A stretch of DNA of 5,050 nucleotides from HGM04593 sp045591315. Its GTDB lineage: Bacteria; Bacteroidota; Bacteroidia; Bacteroidales; Bacteroidaceae. The notes beneath the pieces were generated by a model, which was given only the letters and a program-made list of their open reading frames with translations, did not search any database and was not told the DNA's origin. This document shows positions 1 through 4,937 of the stretch, piece by piece; within the stretch, counting starts at the first letter, position 1; the number at the start of each line of letters is the position of its first letter. Location of the stretch: NCBI GenBank assembly GCA_045591315.1, contig JAZNSN010000015.1:1-5050 (forward strand). The letters run 5' to 3'. The translations under genes and the position numbers were made by a program.

Positions 1-5
1 CTTTG
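1..5 (+). promoter_or_regulatory. 3' part of the -7 element of the rpsF operon promoter (cut by window edge)
   Basis: The window opens with CTTTGCAC, which matches the last six bases (nnTTTG) of the Bacteroidota -7 element TAnnTTTG plus its usual flank. The same string, CTTTGCAC, is the -7 region of the promoter at 4915-4945. The TA of the element and the -33 element lie upstream of the window. If this is right, transcription starts at about position 9-12 and the mRNA leader is only about 40-45 bases. The inference rests on half a motif plus correct placement before a ribosomal protein operon. Confidence 0.5.
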
Positions 6-11
6 CACCCG

Positions 12-33
12 CGTTTAGATAAACGAATGTTTA
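12..33 (+). promoter_or_regulatory. Two mutually exclusive small hairpins in the rpsF leader
   Basis: CGTTT (12-16) can pair with AAACG (21-25) around an AGAT loop. Alternatively TAAAC (20-24) can pair with GTTTA (29-33) around a GAAT loop. The two stems share bases 20-25, so only one can form at a time. Many bacteria carry an mRNA structure before rpsF that the S6:S18 complex binds to repress its own operon. I could not match that motif confidently here, so a regulatory role is only a possibility. Both stems are short and AU-rich and could be chance. Confidence 0.25.
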
Positions 34-52
34 ACCTATTTATTAATTAAAA

Positions 53-391
53 ATGAATCAATACGAAACCGTTTTCATTTTAACTCCCGTTTTGTCTGAT
101 GCTCAGATGAAGGAAGCGGTAGAGAAGTTCAAGGGCATTCTCACTGCTGAAGGTGCTGAGATTGTCAATGAGGAGAATTGGGGTCTCAAGAAGCTTGCTT
201 ACCCCATCCAGAAGAAATCTACAGGCTTTTATGTGATGTTCGAGTTCAATGCTGAGCCTAAGGTGATTTCTAAGTTGGAGTTGCAGTATCGTCGTGACGA
301 GCGCGTTATCCGCTCTTTGGTTGTTAAGTTGGACAAGTATGCTGCTGAGTATGCTGCCAAGAGAAGAAATTTAAAAAATAAGGAGGACTAA
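53..391 (+). CDS. rpsF: 30S ribosomal protein bS6
   Basis: This gene encodes bS6 (112 residues), a small-subunit protein that forms a heterodimer with bS18 on the 16S rRNA platform. The family hallmark NWGLKKLAYPIQKKSTGFY lies at about residues 42-60, followed by the FEF strand and the R-R-D-E-R-V-I-R-S-L segment near residues 80-89. Length is typical, with a short basic and acidic tail. The ATG at 53 is preceded by an A/T-rich stretch with no Shine-Dalgarno sequence, the normal style in Bacteroidota, and places the conserved N-Q-Y-E-T start at the N-terminus. It is the first gene of rpsF-rpsR-rplI; two bases separate it from rpsR. Its last codons (K-E-D) contain the AGGAGG that serves rpsR, so the end of this gene doubles as a translation signal. 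Identification is secure. Confidence 0.98.
   Translation: MNQYETVFILTPVLSDAQMKEAVEKFKGILTAEGAEIVNEENWGLKKLAYPIQKKSTGFYVMFEFNAEPKVISKLELQYRRDERVIRSLVVKLDKYAAEYAAKRRNLKNKED
381..386 (+). promoter_or_regulatory. Shine-Dalgarno site of rpsR, inside the rpsF 3' end
   Basis: AGGAGG lies seven bases before the rpsR ATG, optimal spacing for pairing with the CCTCC of the 16S 3' end. It sits inside the codons for K110-E111-D112 of bS6. This is noteworthy because most Bacteroidota genes lack such sites, including rpsF, btuB and btuG in this window. Confidence 0.85.
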
Positions 392-393
392 TT

Positions 394-663
394 ATGGCAC
401 AGACACCTTCAGAAATCAGATATTTGACACCTCCTACAGTTGATGTCAAGAAGAAGAAATATTGCCGTTTCAAGAAGAACGGTATCAAGTATATCGATTA
501 CAAGGATCCTGAATTCTTGAAGAAATTCTTGAATGAGCAGGGTAAGCTTTTGCCACGTCGCATCACAGGTACTTCTTTGAAGTTCCAGCGTCGTATCGCT
601 CAGGCCGTTAAACGTGCACGCCACTTGGCTTTGCTGCCTTTTGTTACTGACATGATGAAATAA
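394..663 (+). CDS. rpsR: 30S ribosomal protein bS18
   Basis: This gene encodes bS18 (89 residues), the partner of bS6 on the small-subunit platform next to the 16S 3' end. The S18 signature is clear: Y-I-D-Y-K-D near residues 33-38, then GKLLPRRITGTSLKFQRR at about 50-67, and AVKRARHLALLPF at about 71-83. The protein is rich in Lys and Arg, as expected for an rRNA-binding protein. The ATG at 394 is two bases after the rpsF stop and seven bases after a perfect AGGAGG, which fixes the start. It ends in tandem stops (TAA TAG, 661-666), the second of which overlaps the SD of rplI. Because bS18 helps form the pocket that hides the anti-SD in studied Bacteroidota ribosomes, an SD on this gene may be regulatory. 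Identification is secure. Confidence 0.98.
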   Translation: MAQTPSEIRYLTPPTVDVKKKKYCRFKKNGIKYIDYKDPEFLKKFLNEQGKLLPRRITGTSLKFQRRIAQAVKRARHLALLPFVTDMMK

Positions 664-664
664 T

Positions 665-670
665 AGGAGG
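665..670 (+). promoter_or_regulatory. Shine-Dalgarno site of rplI
   Basis: AGGAGG lies seven bases before the rplI ATG and overlaps the second stop codon (TAG, 664-666) of rpsR. The 17 bases from here through the ATG and the following G match the rpsR start region (381-397) at all but one position. Confidence 0.85.
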
Positions 671-677
671 AATAATT

Positions 678-1133
678 ATGGAGCTAATTTTGAAAGAAGA
701 TGTAATCAACTTGGGTTACAAAGACGATATCGTTAAGGTAAAGGACGGTTATGGCCGTAATTATTTGATTCCTACAGGTAAAGCTGTCATCGCTACAGAG
801 TCAGCAAAGAAGGTTCTTGCTGAGAACTTGAAGCAGCGCGCTCATAAGTTGGCGAAGATTAAGGCTGATGCCGAGGAGCTTGCTAAGAAACTTGAGGCTG
901 TATCTTTGACAATTGCTACAAAGGTAAGCGCTACTGGTGCTATCTACGGTTCAGTAGGTGCAATACAGATTGCAGAGGAACTTGCTAAGCTCGGTTTCGA
1001 GATAGATCGCAAGATTATCGCTGTGGCTGCAGTTAAGGAGGTTGGTTCTTATACAGCTACTGTAAAGCTCCACAAGGAGGTTGCAGTAAGCGTTCCTTTC
1101 ACAGTAGTGGCAGAGGCTGAATCAGCTGAATAA
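678..1133 (+). CDS. rplI: 50S ribosomal protein bL9
   Basis: This gene encodes bL9 (151 residues), a large-subunit protein bound near the base of the L1 stalk. The N-terminal rRNA-binding domain (about residues 1-50) carries the family signature: G13, V21, then G-Y-G-R-N-Y-L-I-P at 24-32 and a closing G34 and A36. A charged, Ala/Lys/Glu-rich stretch (about 41-74) matches the long connecting helix. The C-terminal domain (about 75-147) shows G-A-I-Y-G-S-V near 87-93 and the I-A-E-E-L-A-K-L-G segment near 98-106. Length is normal for the family. The start at 678 is set by the AGGAGG at 665-670. It is the last gene of the operon, ending in tandem TAA codons (1131-1136) about 20 bases before a strong terminator. 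Identification is secure. Confidence 0.98.
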   Translation: MELILKEDVINLGYKDDIVKVKDGYGRNYLIPTGKAVIATESAKKVLAENLKQRAHKLAKIKADAEELAKKLEAVSLTIATKVSATGAIYGSVGAIQIAEELAKLGFEIDRKIIAVAAVKEVGSYTATVKLHKEVAVSVPFTVVAEAESAE

Positions 1134-1156
1134 TAAGTGAATACACACTATATGTC

Positions 1157-1186
1157 AGAACGGTGCAATTGCACCGTTCTTTTTTT
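1157..1186 (+). terminator. Intrinsic terminator of the rpsF-rpsR-rplI operon
   Basis: AGAACGGTGC (1157-1166) pairs perfectly with GCACCGTTCT (1171-1180) around an AATT loop, and the stem runs into a seven-T tract (1180-1186). A ten-pair GC-containing stem with a U tract is a textbook intrinsic terminator. It lies just after the rplI stops and insulates the B12 unit from ribosomal protein transcription. Confidence 0.93.
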
Positions 1187-1239
1187 ATATATATACTGGT
1201 TGTGTTCTGCTTTTGTTGTGAAAATGTTTCGATGTTTGT

Positions 1240-1269
1240 TTTGCATTAAAAGGAATATTTATATATTTG
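1240..1269 (+). promoter_or_regulatory. Bacteroidota-type promoter of the riboswitch-btuB-btuG unit
   Basis: TATATTTG (1262-1269) fits the -7 consensus TAnnTTTG exactly and is followed by the common CA. A TTTG at 1240-1243 lies 18 bases upstream and serves as the -33 element; the usual spacing is about 19-21, so spacing is slightly short. An alternative TTTG at 1235-1238 would give 23. The predicted transcription start, about 1273-1276, coincides with the first strand of the riboswitch's basal helix (1274), which supports the assignment. Confidence 0.72.
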
Positions 1270-1273
1270 CATC

Positions 1274-1444
1274 GGATATGGTGTAGCCGTTGCTTGCGGT
1301 AACGGCTAGTAAAAGGGAATCCGGTCCAATTCCGGAGCTATGCCCGTAGCTGTAGGTTCCATGAAAACTCAGGTATTCTATTGCCACTGCCCGGCAGGGT
1401 GGGAAGGCACTTGAGGGGAACAAGCCAGAAAACCTGCCTTATCC
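1274..1444 (+). promoter_or_regulatory. Cobalamin riboswitch aptamer (class I, adenosylcobalamin type)
   Basis: This RNA binds cobalamin and reduces expression of the genes behind it when the vitamin is abundant. The 3' B12 box, AGCCAGAAAACCTGCC (1423-1438), matches the consensus at 15 of 16 positions. GGGAA at 1315-1319 and the core C-C-C-G-t-A-G-C-T-G-T-A (about 1343-1354) are the other conserved core pieces. Helices visible by eye are P1, GGATA (1274-1278) with TATCC (1440-1444); GGT (1280-1282) with ACC of the B12 box (1432-1434); a P3-like hairpin TAGCCGTT (1284-1291) with AACGGCTA (1301-1308); CCGG around TCCAATT (from 1321); and a peripheral domain with GCCACTG (1383-1389) and GGGAAGGC (1401-1408). 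That peripheral domain favours class I. It directly precedes a BtuB-type receptor, the classic target. Confidence 0.93.
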
Positions 1445-1490
1445 AATTGTTTTATACAAACTCCGGGTAAGGGTTTTATAGGCTACGGTT
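1445..1490 (+). promoter_or_regulatory. Riboswitch expression platform and btuB start region
   Basis: Between the aptamer and the btuB ATG, AAACTC (1458-1463) can pair with GGGTTT (1471-1476) around a seven-base loop, in the position of the P13-type hairpin through which cobalamin aptamers often act. Only four T follow the stem and it contains a G-U pair, so it would be a poor terminator; control of translation start is more likely. GCTACGG (1482-1488), just before the ATG, is complementary to CCGTAGC (1344-1350) in the aptamer core. No Shine-Dalgarno sequence is present. I could not identify a convincing loop-loop partner for the hairpin loop. Confidence 0.5.
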
Positions 1491-3482
1491 ATGTTTCAAA
1501 GAATTGCAGTTTTTCTGTACACGCTAGGCGTGTTGTTGTTTGTTCCGGGCATTGCTATGTCCCAGGAGTCCGATTCGTTGAGTTATCAGCTTGATGATGT
1601 TGTTGCCATAGGAAAGAAGAGTGTTTCGGAAGAAACCTCAAGTACACCTTTTCAGAATGTTGACAGGACGGAGATTGACCGTTTGGGATTTAGAGAACTG
1701 TCTGATGCGGTAAAGAGGATGTCTGGAGTTGATGTGCATGATTATGGTGGTGTCGGGGGGCTTAAAACTGTTTCTGTGAGGGGGATGGGTGCGAAGCATA
1801 CTGCAGTCAGCTATGATGGTGTTGTGGTTTCTGATGCTCAGAGCGGAATGGTAGATCTGGGCCGCTTTTCCTTGGATAATGTTTCCGCGGTATCGCTGAC
1901 GATAGGGCAGGGCGATGATATTTCGTTGCGTACAGCCCGTGATTATTCTCTGGCTTCAATGCTTTCTGTCAAGAGCAATGCTATTCCTGCAGGCTATAGC
2001 TCATATGTGAAAATGCAAGGCGGTTCTTTCGGTTTTGCAAACTTCGTGGCTTATGGAGGGTATTCTAATAATGACAGGACGTTTGCAGCCTCTTTGTGTG
2101 GAAATTATCTTAGAAGCGACGGAGCTTATCCTTTTGACCTGGTTAACGGCAATGTTGTCACTAAAGAGAAACGTAGTGACAGTGATGTGGAGTCCATGAT
2201 GTTTGAGGGAAATGTCAAGGCAGCTCTTTTTAACGGGCATCTTTCTGCTAAATTGCATTATTACGGTTCGGAAAGAGGTTTGCCTGGTGCGGTTAACTTA
2301 TATAATAAGGAGAATCGCGAGCGTCTTTGGAATAGGAATTTCTTTGCTCAGACTGTATATGATTTTACTTTGTCTGAGGCTGCTGATATGCGTGTCGTTG
2401 CTAAGTACGACCATGGCTATTCCCGTTATAAAGAGATAAACAAGAACTATGCAGCAGGGGAGCAGGTTGATGTGAATCGCCAGAATGAATTCTATCTGTC
2501 GCTGGCTATGGCTAATTCCCGTCATGGTAAATTTAATTATTCCGTGGCTGCTGATGTTGCTTATGCTTCGTTGGAGAATAATTTCGAGAACAGCAGCTCT
2601 CCTCGCCGTTTTTCTTCATACACGGTTCTTGCAATGCAATATTCGTTCCGGCGTGCATCGTTGACAGCTTCGTTGCTTGCAACTTATATAAATGATGATG
2701 TCCGTTCCTCAGCTTCTCCGGCTCCTTACAGAAGGTTGTCTCCGGCATTGGCATTCTCGCTTAAGCCTTTTGAGGGCTCTTCTTTGCGATTGCGTGCTTC
2801 GGTGAAGGATTCTTATCGTGTCCCGACGTTTGCCGACCTTTATTATCTTCGTCATGGAAATACTGCGCTCAAGCCCGAAAGAGCGACCCTGTACAATGTG
2901 GGCGTTATGTGGAGCGAATCTTATCGTGGCTTTTTGAAGAGTGTAGGCATTACGGTTGATGCATATTACAATAGTGTGCGTGACAAGATTGTAGCTCTCC
3001 CGACAATGTATATATGGCGAATGATGAATTTCGGAAAGGCGGATATATACGGTGTTGATGTCAATCTGTCTGCCAGAATCGGGATTTCCAGGCGCGTTGC
3101 TCTCCTTGCCGATGCCAACTATTCGTGGCAGCGTGCAATGGATGTAACCGACTCTTCTGCCAAGAATTACCGCGACCAGCTGCCATATACTCCTGAACAT
3201 TCAGGCAATCTCTCGTTTACAGTGGAGAATCCGATTCTGAATGTCTCTTATATGCTTTCGGCGGTAGGGGAGCGTTATATGCTGCCTCAGAATACGGTAT
3301 ATAACCGTATGGCTGGCTATTTCGAGCACTCTTTCTCTTTGTACAAAGAACTTGCTCTCGGCTCTGCAAGGCTTCGTCTGCAAGGCGAACTGCTTAATGT
3401 TGCTGATAATAGATATGAGATTATAAGATACTATCCGATGCCGGGTTTCCAATGGCGTGTATCTGCTCGTCTGTCTTTCTGA
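1491..3482 (+). CDS. btuB: TonB-dependent outer-membrane cobalamin receptor, BtuB type
   Basis: This 663-residue protein is a TonB-gated outer-membrane transporter, most likely importing vitamin B12 or related corrinoids into the periplasm. Residues 1-24 form a signal peptide (hydrophobic core to about 20, cleavage probably after A-M-S). A possible TonB box lies at 33-40 (Q-L-D-D-V-V-A-I). The plug domain, about 50-160, contains the family pattern V-S-V-R-G-M-G (94-100) with Y108-D-G-V-V-V-S-D and later S-V-S-type strands. The rest is a 22-strand-type beta-barrel, with F-R-x-P-T-F-like S-Y-R-V-P-T-F-A-D-L-Y-Y (441-452), G-N-T-A-L-K-P-E (456-463), L-L-N-V-A-D-N-R-Y (634-642) and a C-terminal Phe. 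It lacks the extra N-terminal carboxypeptidase-like domain of SusC proteins, and its length is close to that of BtuB. Specificity is inferred from the cobalamin riboswitch upstream and BtuG-like neighbour downstream, not from the barrel itself. Confidence 0.9.
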   Translation: MFQRIAVFLYTLGVLLFVPGIAMSQESDSLSYQLDDVVAIGKKSVSEETSSTPFQNVDRTEIDRLGFRELSDAVKRMSGVDVHDYGGVGGLKTVSVRGMGAKHTAVSYDGVVVSDAQSGMVDLGRFSLDNVSAVSLTIGQGDDISLRTARDYSLASMLSVKSNAIPAGYSSYVKMQGGSFGFANFVAYGGYSNNDRTFAASLCGNYLRSDGAYPFDLVNGNVVTKEKRSDSDVESMMFEGNVKAALFNGHLSAKLHYYGSERGLPGAVNLYNKENRERLWNRNFFAQTVYDFTLSEAADMRVVAKYDHGYSRYKEINKNYAAGEQVDVNRQNEFYLSLAMANSRHGKFNYSVAADVAYASLENNFENSSSPRRFSSYTVLAMQYSFRRASLTASLLATYINDDVRSSASPAPYRRLSPALAFSLKPFEGSSLRLRASVKDSYRVPTFADLYYLRHGNTALKPERATLYNVGVMWSESYRGFLKSVGITVDAYYNSVRDKIVALPTMYIWRMMNFGKADIYGVDVNLSARIGISRRVALLADANYSWQRAMDVTDSSAKNYRDQLPYTPEHSGNLSFTVENPILNVSYMLSAVGERYMLPQNTVYNRMAGYFEHSFSLYKELALGSARLRLQGELLNVADNRYEIIRYYPMPGFQWRVSARLSF

Positions 3483-3507
3483 ATTCTTAACCCTAAATAT
3501 TTATATT

Positions 3508-4566
3508 ATGAAACTTTTTTATAGAATTTTGCTGCATTCCTTTGTGTTTGCCTCTATTGTGGCATGTTCTGATGACGGTGTTGATGATGCTTCTCCGTCG
3601 GGAAATGATTCTAAAAGCGTGTGTTATATTCTGAATTCCGGTGATTGGAAGAGCAATAATTCCTCCTTGACTATGTACGACGTATCGACAGGCAATGCTG
3701 TCCAGTACTATTTTGCTTTGCAGAATGGTGGCAGAGGATTGGGAAATACGGCGAATGATATGATTGTCTATGGGTCAAAGATGTATATAGCGGTTGCCGG
3801 AGAATCTACTATTGAGGTTGCCGGCTTGGATGCAAAATCAATCAAGCAGATATCATGCGGTGCGCAGCCTCGTTATCTTGCAGCTCATGAAGGGAAAGTT
3901 TATGCAACATACTATGATGGTTATGTCGCAAGGATTGATACTCTTTCGCTTGAGGTTGAGGCAAAGGTAAAGGTCGGCCGTAATCCGGAACAGCTAGCGG
4001 TATATAAAGGCAGGATTTATGTCGCAAATTCAGGAGGTATGGACTATAATACCGCTTTGGGGTATGACAATACTGTTTCTGTGATAGATATAGCTTCTTT
4101 CGAAGAGGTCCGGAAAATTGACGTTGTTGTCAATCCAGCATCTGTCATTGCTGCTGATGGTGGAGTTTTTGTTGCTTCGTACGGCAACTATGCCGATGTG
4201 CCGAGTACCCTTCAGTTTATTTCTGAAGATGGTGGAGTGAATGTTGTCGAGCAATGTCGCAATATGACTGAGATATGTTGGAGTGAAGGTGTGCTTTATG
4301 GATATTTTTCTCAGTACGATGCTGATTGGAATGCAACAATAACATATATGTCATATAATCCTTCTGCTAAGACCGTTGATTCTCCTTGGATTAAGGAAGA
4401 TTTTTTGCCGACACCATATAAAGTCTGTGCAGCAGGTGAATATGTATGTGTTACATCTTCCGATTATATAAATGACGGTGATGTGTACGTATATGACCGG
4501 GATGGAATGTTGTGTTACAAAGTGCCGGCGGGGTTGAATCCGGTAAAGGTGGTCCGTATTGAATAA
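3508..4566 (+). CDS. btuG: Surface lipoprotein with seven-repeat beta-propeller, BtuG-like cobalamin-binding protein
   Basis: This 352-residue lipoprotein is best explained as BtuG, which in gut Bacteroides captures vitamin B12 at the cell surface and caps the BtuB barrel. The signal peptide ends in lipobox I-V-A-C with Cys20 as the lipidation site; S-D-D directly after it resembles the acidic surface-export signal of Bacteroidota lipoproteins. Seven degenerate propeller repeats of the form G-x-x-P-x-x-L-A-x-x-x-G-x-V-Y-V-A begin near residues 80, 118, 157, 208, 250, 300 and 342; the last is short and probably closes the ring with the N-terminal strand C-Y-I-L-N-S. I chose the ATG at 3508, 25 bases after btuB, because the in-frame ATG at 3457 lies inside btuB and would put 17 extra residues before the signal peptide. 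It shares the riboswitch-controlled transcript. Seven cysteines besides Cys20 are unusual. It could otherwise be a generic YncE/DUF5074-like propeller, but the context argues for BtuG. Confidence 0.85.
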   Translation: MKLFYRILLHSFVFASIVACSDDGVDDASPSGNDSKSVCYILNSGDWKSNNSSLTMYDVSTGNAVQYYFALQNGGRGLGNTANDMIVYGSKMYIAVAGESTIEVAGLDAKSIKQISCGAQPRYLAAHEGKVYATYYDGYVARIDTLSLEVEAKVKVGRNPEQLAVYKGRIYVANSGGMDYNTALGYDNTVSVIDIASFEEVRKIDVVVNPASVIAADGGVFVASYGNYADVPSTLQFISEDGGVNVVEQCRNMTEICWSEGVLYGYFSQYDADWNATITYMSYNPSAKTVDSPWIKEDFLPTPYKVCAAGEYVCVTSSDYINDGDVYVYDRDGMLCYKVPAGLNPVKVVRIE

Positions 4567-4573
4567 GGAATAC

Positions 4574-4596
4574 TTGAAATTATCCAAGAATTTCAA
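4574..4596 (+). repeat. Inverted repeat just after btuG
   Basis: TTGAAATT (4574-4581) pairs with AATTTCAA (4589-4596) around a seven-base loop, seven bases after the btuG stop. The stem is AU-rich and no T tract follows, so it is not a terminator by itself. It may be a 3' end stabilising hairpin or chance. Confidence 0.4.
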
Positions 4597-4626
4597 ACAC
4601 TTGTAAGTTGCTATATATAATAAGGA

Positions 4627-4661
4627 ATGGCGGTCTTCTTTCTATGACCGCCATGCTTTTT
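4627..4661 (+). terminator. Intrinsic terminator of the btuB-btuG unit
   Basis: ATGGCGGTC (4627-4635) pairs perfectly with GACCGCCAT (4646-4654) around a ten-base pyrimidine-rich loop, followed by GC and five T (4657-4661). It lies about 60 bases after btuG and marks the end of the unit. Confidence 0.88.
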
Positions 4662-4703
4662 GCGGAATGATTAAGAAAATATTGAAAAAAAATCCATAAT
4701 ATT

Positions 4704-4733
4704 TTTGTTTTATATAAATAATATGTACTTTAG
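4704..4733 (+). promoter_or_regulatory. Possible upstream promoter (P1) of the rRNA control region
   Basis: TTTG (4704-4707) and TACTTTAG (4726-4733) are 18 bases apart. The second matches TAnnTTTG except for one base (A in place of the third T). If active it would start near 4738 and read about 200 bases before the stronger promoter at 4915-4945, giving a tandem-promoter arrangement. The motif is imperfect and the region is A/T-rich, so a chance match is possible. Confidence 0.4.
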
Positions 4734-4842
4734 CCGAGCAATGCGGGTGTGAGGAGTTTATTTTTCGAGATTTTGCATATAAAGCGTAGTCCTGAAAAAT
4801 CTTTCATGCAGCTTGATGTTTTTGTAGTTTTTGATATAAAGT

Positions 4843-4871
4843 TTGAAAAATTGCGTATTGAAAAATGCGTA
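4843..4871 (+). repeat. Tandem direct repeat, TTGAAAAATTGCGTA then TTGAAAAATGCGTA
   Basis: Two copies lie head to tail without a gap: 15 bases (4843-4857) and 14 bases (4858-4871), differing by one deleted T. They end about 43 bases before the -33 element of the predicted rRNA promoter, where UP-like elements or activator sites would be. The repeat is plain in the sequence; the function is inference. Confidence 0.55.
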
Positions 4872-4888
4872 ATTAATTTTTTCTCGAC

Positions 4889-4937
4889 TTTTTTTCAAAA
4901 AAAACTCCAAATAATTTGTCAGCTCAAAAAAAAGCTC
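4889..4937 (+). promoter_or_regulatory. A/T tracts around the rRNA promoter (possible UP-like or bent DNA)
   Basis: A seven-T run (4889-4895) is followed after one C by an eight-A run (4897-4904). A second eight-A run lies at 4926-4933 inside the promoter spacer. The strings TCAAAAAAAACTC (4895-4907) and TCAAAAAAAAGCTC (4924-4937) are near copies 29 bases apart, close to three helical turns. Such phased A-tracts commonly bend DNA or serve as UP elements. Confidence 0.4.

Larger units (their letters stand above)
4662..4914. other. A/T-rich non-coding region upstream of the predicted rRNA promoter
   Basis: I see no credible protein gene here. The only long reading frame (GTG at 4749 to 4997) has low-complexity Phe/Lys-rich content, runs through the promoter and leader at the right end, and has no ribosome signal. 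The stretch contains many runs of A or T, one possible promoter (4704-4733) and a tandem 15/14-base repeat (4843-4871). It is best read as the upstream control region of an rRNA operon. Confidence 0.6.

Noticed and set aside
1458..1480. Hairpin after the riboswitch as an intrinsic terminator
   Set aside because: The stem is six pairs with one G-U pair and only four T follow; much weaker than the two real terminators in the window.
2709..3200. 163-codon reading frame on the minus strand within btuB
   Set aside because: It is antisense to clear beta-barrel coding sequence and has no domain or start signal; it is a shadow frame.
3457..3507. Earlier ATG giving BtuG 17 more N-terminal residues
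   Set aside because: It lies inside btuB and would displace a well-formed lipoprotein signal peptide that starts at 3508.
4741..4752. ATG-CGG-GTG-TGA mini reading frame after the possible P1 promoter
   Set aside because: Three codons are expected by chance and nothing suggests a leader peptide.
4765..4887. TCGAGA (4765-4770) and TCTCGA (4882-4887) as a long-range stem or inverted repeat
   Set aside because: Six bases over more than 100 A/T-rich bases is within chance.
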